From: Apiosordaria backusii
Lineage: Eukaryota > Ascomycota > Sordariomycetes > Sordariales > Lasiosphaeriaceae
Direction: 5' to 3'
DNA length: 64,000 bases
Assembly (NCBI GenBank): GCA_030549205.1
Contig: JAUKTV010000002.1
Coordinates: forward strand, 2,170,001 to 2,234,000
Positions 11,823 through 23,535 of this stretch are shown here, one piece after another; the stretch's first letter is position 1; each line of letters starts with the position of its first letter. The notes beneath the pieces were generated by a model. It was not told the origin of the DNA. It ran no database searches and was given only the letters and a program-made list of their open reading frames with translations. A program made the position numbers and the translations under genes.

Positions 11823-14819
11823 ATGGACTTCACCTCAGAGTCAGGCCTGTTCTCCCTGGACGGCTCGTTCCAAAGCCCAGGTCCCTCCTCCCCTCCGACC
11901 GAGATCTCGCCCGCACACATGGAAGCAGACGAATATGCCCTACACCATGGCCTCACATTTCCCGGCATTGACCCTTGGTCTGACATCCTCGGTGAAACCG
12001 GCACCATTGCCGCCACCGTTGTCGACGTTCAGCCCGGTCACTTGGTCGAAAATGGGACACTTGAAGAATGCCGCTTCCGCCCCATCATTCCCACCCCTGA
12101 GCAATGGCAGGTGCCAGCAGAGTCGATGCAGCTTCTTCAGCAGGCTTTCAAGCGACACACGGCAAGCGAGATCGCCAATTTGATGGAAGAACTATGCCTG
12201 GAGGAAACCCCTAGATTGAAAAGTGTCAGGCTTGAATCCCCTGTTCTCCGGGGCGACCACAATAGCGATTGCCGCCGATTGACACGGAGAGTTGCCGCTT
12301 TTCGGAAGGACACGCTGCCAGACCATGGTCTCCCACTCGATGAAGCCGATGTTTCAAAAGGCGAAGGGCTTGAGTTTGCCCAAGATACAGTAGCTCTGGA
12401 TAAAGAGCTGGTGGAAAAGGCGGAGACGCAACCACTCGAGGTCACCAAGGAGACAGTCGCATATCTTATGCAGATCCTGAAGACGGAGTGGACGGAGAAA
12501 GACCAAAGCGATCTCTTAGCCAGTACGAATTGCTATCATGGGGTAAGTAGAACAGTACTCTAATCTGATTCAGCTGCTAACCATTTGTCAAAGATGCCAT
12601 ATCATGGAGCTACGGAACCTCTGACACCACCCCTGAGCCCCATGCTGGAGCCATCAGATGACCTGTTTGTCCCTGATGAACAGACATGTCAGATTCCACA
12701 GCCGTCTTCCCCAGTTTCTGATCTCAGCGAAGAACTTCATGCCACAGAGAGCAGACTTCTTCAGCAGGATGAGGCATTCTGGGGTGATGTCTCTCGAGCT
12801 GACATCTCACCTGAACGCTATGACGATATAGACGTCCCGGAGATGATAAGAGACGGACTCTTTCGAACAACAGATATGCCACTGATGCATCAACCGCTCC
12901 CCGAGGACTCCTATCTCGATGTGCCGATGTTTGCAGTTCCGGAGCACTTCCAACCTGGCGATGTCTTGTGGATTGAGGATCTTGAAGAGGCAAGAACGCT
13001 GACTGAGACGAGAGGGACGGTCCCGGAGATTTATGAAGAAGAGCAGCATCTGTCACGGTTCTTTGACGGCAGGTCCACAATGCTCATGCGGTACACTGAA
13101 CAGGAAAGACTCGAACCACGCGATGCGGTAGCCCGAGTTACTGTTCCGATCATGGACTTCTCATTGCCGGCCCCCGCATGGGAACAACAACTCCAAAGCG
13201 CTAGGGCCCAGTTCGGATTCATTCGAGGGACGACCGATGTCGACTGGCAGGGGTTTAAATGGGGCCACAACAGGTCGGCAGAACAACGAATGGTTTGGAC
13301 ACCTTTGGCCCATATGAAAACGAAGACATTGACCTCTGAGGCCATTGAAGTGGATCAGCAGCACCTTGACCACTTCATGGGACATTCTGTAGACGACAAA
13401 GTCATGACAAGCGCAGACCTCGTGCACAAGAAGCCAGGATTGTTGATCCTACAGTTGGATGATGACGACGATGAAGAATTATTGCCCCTCTCCGCCATCG
13501 ACGATTCGCCTCTGATCACTTCGCGCGCCACTCGAAGAGATGAGAGCTCCAACCACTCGCTGTCCGAAAAGCCGGTCACACATCAGATTCAGCCAGTTGC
13601 AGATGCCGACATGGAGCCACCGATTCCAGGCCCCGTTTCCAACTTGACTGGTCGAAAGAGGCTTCGAGCACAAGCCATACAGCTACGAGAAGTACCCAGA
13701 CCGTCTCCTCACACCGTGCCAACACGCCGCATGCTCGGCTTAGCAGAAGGTGACAAGCTTCCGCCAGTTCCATCTACAGACCTGTTTGGGGGCCTGGTAA
13801 AAGAGTACCCCGACTTCAGGACCTTGCTTGATTCCTTTGTTGCAGTCAACTTCCGCGCTGTGACAGACCGGTCTATGAGTAGCCATCCGAACTATCGAGT
13901 AACCAGGTTGCTGGGAGCTGCTCAGTCATCCGAACCGACCCCCGCTCTTCCCGAGATCCCGGCGGTTGCTCCAGATATCGTACCTCCAAATCAGCGGCTA
14001 CGGATAGTGGTCCCTTACACGGCGGTTGGTCCCATGATTGAGTATCTCGGCAAGCTTGTCCCCGATATCGAAATTGTACGCCGCAACTACAAACTACACA
14101 GACCGGCCGGGTGGTTTCCTGGCTTGCATTCGCCCAACTTTGACGATGCGGACATTGCCATCTCACCGGCTACCGGGATTCTGCTACTGACCATGGTAAA
14201 GTTGCGTCAAAAGCCCATGCCAGGCCAGCCAGAGAAGACGGTGAACTTTCGGAATGTGGTTCAGAATGCTGCTGTCCGGTATGAGCGCCTTATCGTTATC
14301 GTCTCGGAGGGCAACAAATTTGGGGAGACGATGACTCCCCTGTCCCAGTCAGACGCGAAAGCCCTTGCCGAATTTCAGGAATTTGTCGGAGGGCTGGATA
14401 CAGAGGTGCGGGTGTTGTATGTCGGAGGAGGAACCGAGACGCTGGCCAAGTGGGTGGCCAAGGTTGTTTGTGATCATGCCAGCGAGCAAGATGATGTGGG
14501 GGGCTTGGTGACTCCCCCGGAAACATACCACGAGGCGTTTCTTTTCCGAGCGGGAATGAACGTATTTGCTGCACAAGTTGTTCTCAAGAAGTTACCAGTT
14601 CCACCAGCTGATTTGGCGGTGGGAGGTAAACAGGGGCAGTTGTATGGACTGCCAAAGTTTGTGATGATGTCGCTGGAGGAACGATTGGCCATATTTGAGG
14701 GATTGTTAGGTGGGCGAAAAGTCTTGGAGAGGGTGAGTCGAGTTCTTGATGAACCGTGGGGCCAGCCTGCGGTTGGCGAATATGACGATGACGATGTATT
14801 TGAAGGTTTTGACATGTAA
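11823..14819 (+). CDS. Zip2/SHOC1-like protein with degenerate XPF/ERCC4 core
   Basis: Exons 11823-12542 and 12594-14819 with intron 12543-12593; 981 residues. The first two thirds are acidic, Pro/Ser-rich and probably disordered, with DDDDDEELLPLS near residue 540. From about residue 720 a compact alpha/beta region follows the order of an XPF/ERCC4 nuclease fold: LRIVVPYTAVG, then DIEIVRRNYKLHRP, DADIAISPATGILLLTMVKL, RYERLIVIVSEG and EVRVLYVGGG. The active-site strand that carries ERK in XPF reads GILLLTMVKL here, so it should be catalytically dead. The tail (LPKFVMMSLEERLAIFEGLL, then LERVSRVLD) resembles a helix-hairpin-helix partner domain. Inactive XPF-like proteins of this build include Zip2/SHOC1, which stabilise meiotic crossover intermediates with Spo16. 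The family call is by fold-level reading and needs profile confirmation. It ends with a very acidic tail. Confidence 0.62.
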
Positions 14820-14966
14820 GATGGCGGGGGGAAGTGTAACTGATGTCGGTGGATGTACTCGAATCTTTGTCGGCTTTGCTCTGTAAATCGTTGCTCAATA
14901 GCTGTGGGTATCTGCACCCTTGAGATATTTGCTCATGTTTGTTTTGTTTTGATCAATACCAAAAGC

Positions 14967-16455
14967 TCATTCTTTCTCTTCGGCCTCCCCTTCTAACGGT
15001 TCGAATTCTTGTTCTGCTCCAGCATTGCTGGCATCGATGCTCCAGACCTTGAGGCTTGTCTCCTCAACCACAAACGGTGGTTTTTTCTCCTTTCGAGGGG
15101 AGTCATCCTCTTCACTGTCGCTGTCATCACTGCTGTCATCACTGTCGCTGTCATTCACCCTCCAGCTTCCAGAACAAGTAGCAAGCACACTCCCGCTCGA
15201 GTGCATCACCGTCGCCCCCACCGCACTCTCCCCGTTATTTATTTCCCACTCCCAACTAGGCTTTACCTCCCCCTCCCCCATCCCACCCCTTCATACACCA
15301 CCACCTTGCCCGTTTTTGTCCCAGCCCAAACCTCAAACCCACCCTTTTCGTCTGTACCCGGAAAAACATCAACGCTCAACCGCTGGTTCGTCGTCCCATC
15401 CCGTCCCGACAGCCACCCTAGCAATTTATGCGTCCCCCGCACGTCATACACCAGCAATCCCTCACTCCCCCTTTCGTTCACGACTAGGTATCGACCACAG
15501 GGACTCCAAATCGTTTGAACAACACCCTTCCCGCCTATCTTGGCGTCATCACCCCCAGGCTTGACGCTAAAGTTGGCTATCACGCTCCCCGAGCGGTAGA
15601 TATCGTATAGACCAACCCATCTCGTCCAGGTGCCCGCTGCTAGCATACCCGCCTCTCCCTCCCCCGACTCCCCCTGCTGCATCGACAGCGCTGACACCGT
15701 GCCTCTCATCCCAATCCCATTCCCCTTGCTGATATGCCTTGTCGATGGTATAGTCGGGATAGTCAACAGCGGTTGAGACGACAGGTTATCAGGGCGGGAG
15801 ACGTCAAACAGCGCGATGAGGTTGGTGGTGCCGGCGAGGAAGTGGGTGCCGGGGGAGGGCCAGAGGAGGGAGGTGATGGGGAGGTAGGATTCTGTTTCGG
15901 GTTTTATGAGGAAGAAGGATGCTAATGGGGGGAGGGGGTAGAAGGGGGGAAGATGGATTGGAGGTGGATGGGGTGGTCGGTTGAGGCGGTGAGGAGGCAT
16001 TGGGTTGGGGGGAGGAGAGGGAGAAGTAGGGGCTGGGGGTGAAGCTTGAGGTTGGTTCGGGTAAGGGGAGACAAGAGGTGGGGGAGAGGGGGGGGAGGGA
16101 GAGGTGAGGAGGGAAGAGGGGAGGACGAAGGAGGTTATGGAGGGTGTGGAGGAGAGGGTGAGGAGGGTTGTGCCGTCTGCTGTCCTGGGGGGGGGGGTTA
16201 GTTATTGTGGGGGGGAGGGGGTATATATAAAGGGGGGGAAAGAACGAACCATTGGGCGGATTTGAAGAAGGGGGTGTCGCGGTTGCGGGGGTCGGGGGAC
16301 TTTTTTGAGGGGAGGGAGCTGTTGGGGGAGGTGGTGGAGGCTAGGAGGTTGAGGGTTGGTTTGGGCATGTTTGGGGGGTGTTTTTCGGAGGGGGTTTCTT
16401 TGGCATGCATGGGTAACTTGTGAGTTGGGGAATTGTTTTTTGGTTTTGTTGACAT
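14967..16455 (-). CDS. WRAP53/Swt21-like WD40 protein with four homopolymer frameshifts
   Basis: Minus-strand gene: exon 16455-16250, intron 16249-16185 (branch ACTAAC, acceptor after a C-run), exon 16184-14967. Recognisable pieces lie in order: DTPFFKSAQW-TADGTTLLTL; LPLPEPTSSFTPSPYFSL; QCLLTASTDHPIHLQS; PLASFFLIKPETESYLP; LAGTTNLIALFDVSRP; QTIWSPCGRYLVVNERGS; GESAVGATVMHSSGSVLATC. The order PEP, then DHPIHL, then SLLW and FDVSRP is that of WRAP53/TCAB1 and yeast Swt21, WD40 proteins linked to Cajal-body/telomerase RNA and snRNP biology. As given the frame is broken four times, each time by one missing C or G in a homopolymer (near 16088-16095, 16006-16011, 15930 and 15266-15270 by plus-strand coordinates). 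With four added bases it would be 475 residues. It is convergent with the Zip2-like gene. Functional gene with sequence errors is preferred over pseudogene. Confidence 0.7.
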
Positions 16456-17042
16456 GATGAATATATAGAGTGGGTGAGTGATTGAAGGTATTTACCTGGT
16501 GATGTTGAGCTTGATGAAAGTCGAAAGTTGGAGTGAGATGTGGTGAAAGCTGGAGTTAGTATATAGCACTTTATCAAGTATCTTCTGTCATAAACTCCAG
16601 TGGGAGGTACCCGCTTTTGAAAGGTCAACTAACAACGAGAACCTTGAAGTCCAGGACCTTAAGGCCCCACAATTTATGCGCCAAATGGCTGCTGGCGCCC
16701 TGGAAACCAGCAGCCGGCAGGCAACGGAATGGGGAATCTACGCAACCATGCATCAGAGCTGTCCGCCTGACGCCTTCTCCAACTCACTAAACATCAAGTC
16801 GCGACACAGCCTTGAAAGTCGCGACTGCTCTAAGCGAAAGTCAACAGACGATTGAGACGCAGGGTCAGACCGGAGACTCTGTGTCGGCCAGAACGAACGT
16901 CGAACGAGCGCCCTGCTACCATCATCTCCCTGCGGAACAAAGCGCCTCCACTGCTATCAGCTCTCACTGGTGACCGCTATCTCGAGACAGGCGGAGGACG
17001 GCTTCACATCACATTGCGCAATACCACAGCAGGACGCACAAG
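16456..17042. other. Divergent intergenic region, WRAP53-like / PQ-loop gene
   Basis: About 590 bases containing both promoters. No RNA gene, repeat or further coding signal seen. Confidence 0.5.
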
Positions 17043-18188
17043 ATGGAGTCAATATTCGGCGAAGACCGCTGCGAGGAGCTTCGCGATCTTAGCGTTGTTA
17101 ACCTCATCGTTTCGATGTATGACCAGGCTGGCCGCCATCCCAGCAGTCCACTGTGCTAACAGCTCGCAGCGTCATTGTCATAGGGATGCTTATTAGCTAC
17201 CTGCCGCAGCACTTTCGCATCATCTCGCGGGGCACCTCCGAGGGCATCTCGCCGTACTTTATCCTGCTCGGCACGACGTCAGCCACCTCGGCCTTTGCGA
17301 ATATCCTCCTGCTTCCTCAGTCGAGACAGGATGTAGCTTGCTGCAAGGAGCTGGAGACACTCCACTGTGTTGCTGGGTTGCTTGGAATTGCACAGTTGGG
17401 TGTGCAATGGATTTGCTTTACCTTCATGTAAGTCATTGGCCGCCAGGTATTGGGGGATGTGGATGGAAGACTGACAAATTGGCCACAGCTTCGTCTTGTT
17501 CCTCGTCTTCTTCCGATACAATCCCGCCCACGACCCCGATAGCGAAGAGCTGGCAGAGGAGGAGGGCCAACCGAGATGGCAGACTGCTTTGCTGGTAGCT
17601 TCGTTGACTTTGCTCCACGGCCTGGCTGTTATTGTCATTACCGGCATTCTCTCGACCATCGGGAAGGACCACTTGGCTACCTGGGCCAATGTGCTGGGCG
17701 TCATGGCGGCTCTGCTAGCGGCTGTGCAGTACGTACCGCAGATCTGGACGACCTACCACCTTAAGCATGTGGGCAGTCTCAGCATTCCCATGATGTGCAT
17801 CCAGACCCCCGGTGGCTTCCTCTTCGCGGCCAGCTTGTTTGCTCGTCTGGGTTGGGCTGGTTGGAGCTCTTGGGGCATCTTTGTCTTGACCGCCACGATG
17901 CAAGGTCTGCTGCTGTACCTGGCTATCTATTACGAGATCCAAAACCGGAACGGCCTTGTCAAGTCGCCCATTGAGACGCTGCCGCCGTCACATTTGCATG
18001 CTAATGGCTTCGATGATGACACTCCCGGCAGGTACACGTCTCACCCGGAGACTTACGCCCACTCTCCAGATCATTTGCAAACAATCTTGGACCGCCAGGA
18101 CAGTGATGCTGCGGCTGAGACTACGCCGCTGTTGAAGCCTGGCGGCATTGGCGACCCTCACAGGAATTTTGACACCAACCGTGGTTAG
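17043..18188 (+). CDS. PQ-loop repeat membrane protein
   Basis: Exons 17043-17116, 17170-17427 and 17489-18188; 343 residues with exact frame. The start is MESIFGEDRCEELRDLSVVN. Seven membrane spans are arranged as two PQ-loop units: ISYLPQHFRIISRGTSEGIS (first PQ, about residues 32-51) and VQYVPQIWTTYHLKHVGSLS (second PQ, about 220-239). The cytosolic tail of about 80 residues is polar and ends TTPLLKPGGIGDPHRNFDTN, with a dileucine motif (EXXXLL-like context, ETTPLLK) of the type used for vacuolar/lysosomal sorting. The family (cystinosin, Ypq1, SWEET-related) moves amino acids or sugars across vacuolar or Golgi membranes; the substrate of this member is not known. An acidic loop (DPDSEELAEEEGQPRW) separates the two halves. 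Confidence 0.88.
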
Positions 18189-19840
18189 GATAACGGGAAG
18201 TCTGATATTCCTTATTGAGGGCGGTTGGAGATTGTTTGTCCTTATTCATTTCTTTACTAGTTAGGGACAAGGGAGAACTTTGTCCGTTATTTAAACAGCT
18301 TGCATTCATTGGGACGCGGCGTTATGAAGGCGGGTTTGGTGGGGGGAGCATTTGTTAACTGATTACTGAGTCTGAAATATATGGCGTTTTGGCTGCATTG
18401 GGGAACAGGACGCTCTGGGAGTGGTTCCGTGTTTCGAGTTTGTTGTTGTAGGGGAGGATGACGGTTGATGATTCTAGGGTTAGGGTAAATGTAGCCATTT
18501 GGGCAGGGTTGTTGAGCGTTTGTTCATGGAATTCTTGACCTTGCAACTTTGACTGCGTGCTGCAACACAATATGGATGGAACGATGGCTGGTCAAGAGGA
18601 ATACGACTATTTTTACCGCAGTTCTTTTTCTTCCCCTGCAGCAGCACTGACAGACAGACAGACACTGACAGCAACGGCCTCGCCGACCACGACTGGCTGT
18701 CAGTTGGGTGAGGTGTGTTTCGTCAATCGCCAACCCAACCCAAGAAAAGTGCTAAGCGACCCTCCTCCTCCCCCAGATTTTGTGCTTCCGTCTGATGGGT
18801 TTTCTGGGGAAGCCCTGTCTGAGGAAGATCTGAGCACGCTATGCTTGTGAAGTGTGACAATGCGATCTGATGCAACCCCGACTTTGCGCACGGGCACGTC
18901 CAAACACAGTGGCTTGACTTCACCACAGACGACTTCGCATCTGGAATAGATCGGGGTTCCTGCAGATTTATTGCCTACATAGATCTGGGAGGGGTGAGGA
19001 AGGGAAGACGATTGCGCATTACTTTCGATACTGAGTATCCGGGGTGAGGTGTCCCTTTGGCCCCTTTTTGGTGAGCCTTTGGCTCCGACGCGTGTGTTCT
19101 CACCGGCAAAAATGGGATACATCCCTCTTTTTACTCCGATTGACCGACGTGACAAACATCAAACTCGTGGTTAATTCTTCCGAGGTGCTGACAGCGGGGA
19201 GAAATAAGGCTTGTCTCTTTTGCAATGCTCCGACGCGGCGGGCGGGACGGGAGACTTGGTAGGGCTTGGTGTTTTGGCGCAGAAAGGGGGGCGCCGGATG
19301 GGGAACGGCTCGCTGAGATGATCTGCTTACATGGAACAAGGCTGTTGGGACATCCTTCACCACTACCGTCTCATGTGTGTAGTTTACCCGCTACAATCAT
19401 GGCGAGTGGAAAGCCAGGGGTTACACGGGCTACACGGGCTACACGGGCTACACGGGGTTGGAATAGCCTCGCAGTGGGTGGTGGGTGAAGCATTGTCCGG
19501 CATTGGGGCTGACGTGCTGTCGATCAGGTCTGGCTATGCGATATGCTGCTGTCTGCGACGGGGAGGACTTTGGCGATGTTCCGCGAGGTTGGGACTGGGC
19601 GTCTGTATATATGCTCAGGCGGCGGTGTCTGGTTTTCATGGTGGGGTTTGGTCTGTCTTTTTTCTTTTCTTTCTTGTTCTGTCAAATCGTGTTGATGATG
19701 TTGGACGTGTCATTATAATGTTTATTGCTCGTCTGGATGACGGATTGTCATGACCTTGTACCCTCTCCTTCATCTGATCACATACCTCTCACACACATCA
19801 AACACACATCTCCAACTGGGTTGGATCACACAATCACACA
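18189..19840. other. Intergenic region
   Basis: About 1.65 kb with no supported gene. It holds the 9-bp minisatellite at 19421-19456 and a CT/CA-rich stretch at 19740-19840 that is probably the leader of the PAN-domain gene. Short frames on both strands lack family signatures. Confidence 0.5.
19421..19456. repeat. 9-bp minisatellite, four units
   Basis: Four tandem copies of CTACACGGG (the first begins TT). Outside supported genes, about 385 bases upstream of the PAN-domain gene. Confidence 0.9.
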
Positions 19841-21349
19841 ATGTTACCATCACACAGTCAACAACATTCCAAACTAGCAGAACGAGCGAGGATGAACCGA
19901 CGACAAAACAACCCCTGCACCCGAGCAAGCGGGAATGGTACAACGATAGGAACCTTCCAGGACTTCACCCTGCTCTGTAACACCAACGTCGACGGGGACG
20001 TCCTCGACCGGATGGACGCCTTCGACCTTACAGCATGCATGGACCTGTGTTCCTCCTTCCACCCCCGCTGCGACGGCGCGAGCTTTGACGGGGCGAGATG
20101 CGCCTTGAAGACCCGGCTTGCGCCTGTTGACCCGAGGCAGTTTGCACGAGGTATCGACTCTGGCATCGCGTCCTTCCCAGAGGCATCCTCCAACTGCGCC
20201 ACCTTACCCACCACGCAGACAGCCTTGGGGACAAACTTTCAGATCATGTGCGGCTTCATCATCGCCGGGAACGACATAAGTCAAAACTTCGCCCCGACTT
20301 TTCAAGATTGCTTGGGGCAGTGCGCCGCGACGTCGGGGTGCGCGGCCGTGAGCTTTGATCCGAGTCAGGATTTGGGGTTTAAGAACTGCTATCTCAAAAC
20401 CGGCGTTGCCAACCCGGGGGATCTGGCGGCAGACCGCAGGACAGACTCTGCGCGTGTGTTAGCAGCAGCGGTTGACAATCAACCTCCCCCCGGGCCGGGG
20501 GTGTCAACCATCCCCGTCCCACCCGGAGGAGCAGCAAACGGGAATGGCAACGGCGTGGTGTTTTTCACTCCCCCCGCCAATCCCTCTATCACCCCATCCT
20601 CGTTGGAACTCCCCCCAGCGTCAACTACAACCACAGCCACCCCCTCTCCCGACCAAGGAACTTCTTCACTTCCCGATATCATCATCAGCTCTAGCTCTAG
20701 CACCGACCCAATACCCCCTTTTTCCTTTCCTACATCTACCTCCCCCTTTCCGGAAACCCTTCCCAACAGTGACACCACCGACAGCAGCTTAACCGCATCA
20801 AACGCGTGGATCGCCGCCCCTGTTGTTGGGTCAGTGGCAGCGATAGCGCTGATAGTGATTTCGTTCATCATGCTGAAACGGAGACGGCAAGCATCGCCTA
20901 GTTCTACGCCGACGACGGAGTCAAGAAGGGATATCTCCCGCCCGTCGCCAATATCGGGGTTGTTTACGGCTTGGTTGCCCTCTCGGTGGTCGTCTGCGGT
21001 TGGGCTGAGGGTGCCGCCGCTGCCGGGGAGGAATGTTAATGTTTCGAGGAGTTCAACGGTGGGTTCAAGTGGGGGGAGGAAGGGGATGGGGAATTTTAGT
21101 GAGGTGAACACTGGTGGGGTTGTTGGAGAGAGGAGGAATAGTGTTAGGAATAGTGTGTTGGGTATGGTGGGAGGGAGGGATATGAGGGGGATGGAGAGGT
21201 TGGGGGATGTTGAGGAGGGGAGGGGGGAGAGGGGGGATATAGAGGATGAAAAGGGAGGGGTGAAGGTGTATGAGGTTAGGAATGGGAAGGCGGAATTGAA
21301 AGAGCTAAGGAGTAGCTTGAATGGGTTGGGGCAGAATCGGTGGTCTTGA
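19841..21349 (+). CDS. PAN/Apple-like single-pass surface protein
   Basis: Single exon, 502 residues. Two Cys-rich PAN/Apple-like repeats are visible: one at about residues 46-110 (LLCNTNVDG, CMDLCSSFHPRCDGASFDG, CALK) and one at about 132-205 (MCGFIIAGND, CLGQCAATSGCAAVSFDP, NCYLKTG). A Pro/Ser/Thr-rich stalk (about 210-318) leads to one membrane span (WIAAPVVGSVAAIALIVISF, about residues 321-342), followed by KRRR as a cytosolic stop-transfer signal and a basic, Gly/Arg-rich tail. This layout suits a wall-sensing or adhesion receptor with an extracellular N-terminus. No signal peptide is evident from the first ATG, so either the protein is inserted by its single span or a 5' exon is missing. 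The coding strand switches from C-rich to strongly G-rich near the membrane span. Ligand and partners are unknown. Confidence 0.75.
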   Translation: MLPSHSQQHSKLAERARMNRRQNNPCTRASGNGTTIGTFQDFTLLCNTNVDGDVLDRMDAFDLTACMDLCSSFHPRCDGASFDGARCALKTRLAPVDPRQFARGIDSGIASFPEASSNCATLPTTQTALGTNFQIMCGFIIAGNDISQNFAPTFQDCLGQCAATSGCAAVSFDPSQDLGFKNCYLKTGVANPGDLAADRRTDSARVLAAAVDNQPPPGPGVSTIPVPPGGAANGNGNGVVFFTPPANPSITPSSLELPPASTTTTATPSPDQGTSSLPDIIISSSSSTDPIPPFSFPTSTSPFPETLPNSDTTDSSLTASNAWIAAPVVGSVAAIALIVISFIMLKRRRQASPSSTPTTESRRDISRPSPISGLFTAWLPSRWSSAVGLRVPPLPGRNVNVSRSSTVGSSGGRKGMGNFSEVNTGGVVGERRNSVRNSVLGMVGGRDMRGMERLGDVEEGRGERGDIEDEKGGVKVYEVRNGKAELKELRSSLNGLGQNRWS

Positions 21350-22235
21350 TAAAGAGGTACGGGGTGGTGGGTACATAATACAATGAGGAGTTTGAGGGGT
21401 GGGGATTTATATACCAATATTTGTGTTTTTTTCTGGTCTAATGAAACGAAAGTGATACTACTCAATGTTCTCTTGTGATTTGGTTATATTGAGGCATGTA
21501 TTTAAACTCTGTACCAAGACCGCTACTTCAGGCTTTAAAACTCTTAGGTGGAAGCAATTGATGGGAAAAAGTCCTTTAAAGCGGTTCATCATCTGGCTGA
21601 TAGTACGCCCGTGGGGATAGATTCCTTCCCATTGCTTTCAATCATACTACTGGGACATGGAAGCAAGTCTCATTGATGATGGGGCTAGACCAGCACATCC
21701 AATTCAACTTCGTGGTGATGTCTTGGAGCTGCAAGCTGGAGTCACTCACCGAGCTTTCCCCCACTATAACCTAGGTGCGTGTGCTTGCGCTCGGCTTCCG
21801 ATTGGTTGACGCCCCCGACGGTGGTCAATGTGTCATTGCCCGGTCCAGGTCAAGTCATGATGAATGGCACTCTTCCCCTCTTTCACACTTCCCAGATCAT
21901 CACCTCTTTTTCCTAAGCATTGTTTACCGCTTCTGGGATTGGGGAGACACCCGAAGTCAGCGTCAAGGGGGAGGATTTCATTTATTTACTTTTTCTTTCC
22001 CTTTTTCTTTTCTTGACTTTCATCGCCTTTCTCTTCTTCTCTGGACCCTTATCACCGGCAAGATAAGCTCGGTCTTGGCAACTGGAGAGTCAATCGGTCA
22101 TCAGTCGGTCGCCACTTGACGCGCTCTTGTCTTTTGCACAACTCGCCCCGCGAAAGGTTTTTTTGCTTTTGTGCGCGTCTAGCTTGGTAGTAGTTACTGG
22201 AGCTATCTACGAGCTGTTTAACTCCAACAGACATA
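21350..22235. other. Intergenic region
   Basis: About 890 bases; the pyrimidine-rich part at 21960-22060 is probably the 5' leader of the R3H-associated gene. Nothing else seen. Confidence 0.5.
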
Positions 22236-23489
22236 ATGGCTATCACCCAACACCCCGCCGCTGCGGCCTCCTCGGAGGATGGCCATGACGACCACCCCCA
22301 GCAGCACCACCCCCTTCCTCAACCCCCCGCGCACCCGGTAGCTCCTCTACACCAGCACACCATCTCCAACGCCTCAACCGCAACAGTCGACATCGAAGCC
22401 TGGACCATCTCCGCCCTCGAGTCGCTAAACATTACCCCGCAAATCGCGCGAGGGACGTCAAACTCGCTCTCCATCCCGCTCGATACCTCCCCCAAAAATG
22501 ACCCCCTTTCCACCGCCCCCACGACCCTCAAACTCGGCTTCGACCCCTCCTCCACCGGAACCAGCATCACGCCCCCACGCCGGCCCCCCTCCCGTCGCGA
22601 CTCCATGAAGAAGCGCGATGCGCTTTTGAAAGGAAACCCCGGCTCCCGCCAGCGCCGCCGCTGGGAAAATGATCATTTGCTGGGTGTACCCAATGCGCAG
22701 CCTCCCCTGCCTAGCGATTACCTTGTCCAGCCTACCTACCCTGTTCTCCCGACGGTGCCGTATCAACTGGCAAGTTACTGGGACAGAGGTCTAAAAGACT
22801 TGGTGGAAGCAAAAAAGCAGGCCAAGAAGCAGCCTGAGCAGGGGAAGCTGGGGCATATCCCCCAGAACTTTCGGGCTACGGCGAAGAGGACGCCCGCGGT
22901 GGGGAGGTGGCTGAAGGTGCTGGAGGAGCCGGTGAGGAGGTTTGTGGTGGAGAGGGGTTTGGCGGTTGCGGTGGAGGAGGAGATGGAAAGACAACAGAGG
23001 GGAGAGGTGATTGAAAGTGAGAGTGATGAGACGGATCCGGAGGATGAGGAGATTGTTTTTGTTGGGAAAGGGGGGAGGGGGATGAGGGAGGGGAAGCCGC
23101 CGTCTGCTGAGGGGGGGAAGAAGAGTGGGACAGAGATGAAGAGTGCTACGAGGCGGGTTAAGGGGGGGGAGGGGGGGGAGGAGAGGGGGATGGTGCTTGA
23201 TACTGCGGGGGATGATGAGGTTGGGGGGGCGTTCAAGTATGTTTTGACCCGATTGAGTGCGTGTGTGATATGAAGGTGCTAATGAGCGAGAAACAGGCGG
23301 TGGTTGACGCACTCGATATCGGATTATTATGGTTTGGATTCTAAGAGTGTGGTTGTTCAGGGGCAGCAGGGGGGTAAAGGGAAGAAGGTGATTTTTGTGG
23401 GGGTGAAGAAGCAACTGGTGAGAAAGGTGCAGGTGCAGAAGGAGCAGCATTTGCCTGTTTTGCCGCCGCCGCTTTGGGAGATGTTTTAA
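22236..23489 (+). CDS. R3H-associated N-terminal domain protein
   Basis: Exons 22236-23236 and 23297-23489, intron 23237-23296; 397 residues. The first 60 residues are Ala/Pro/His-rich. At about residues 135-190 the text RQRRRWENDHLLGVPNAQPP, then PTYPVLPTVPYQLASYWDRG, matches the R3H-associated N-terminal domain. After an acidic/Gly-rich linker, exon 2 encodes RWLTHSISDYYGLDSKSVVV, the core of an R3H single-stranded nucleic-acid-binding domain. The two-domain order is typical of this fungal family, for which an RNA- or ssDNA-binding role is assumed; nothing here identifies a target. The linker (about 245-330) is encoded by very G-rich DNA, unlike the C-rich 5' half. Confidence 0.8.
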
Positions 23490-23535
23490 GTGTTGGGTTG
23501 GCATTTTGGGTAAGGTTGGTTTTTGAGAAAGCTGA

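Noticed and set aside
15263..16000. Continuous 245-codon frame starting with Pro/His-rich text, taken as a separate gene
   Set aside because: Its first 40 codons are an out-of-frame reading of WRAP53-like sequence between two homopolymer shifts; the real gene spans 14967-16455.
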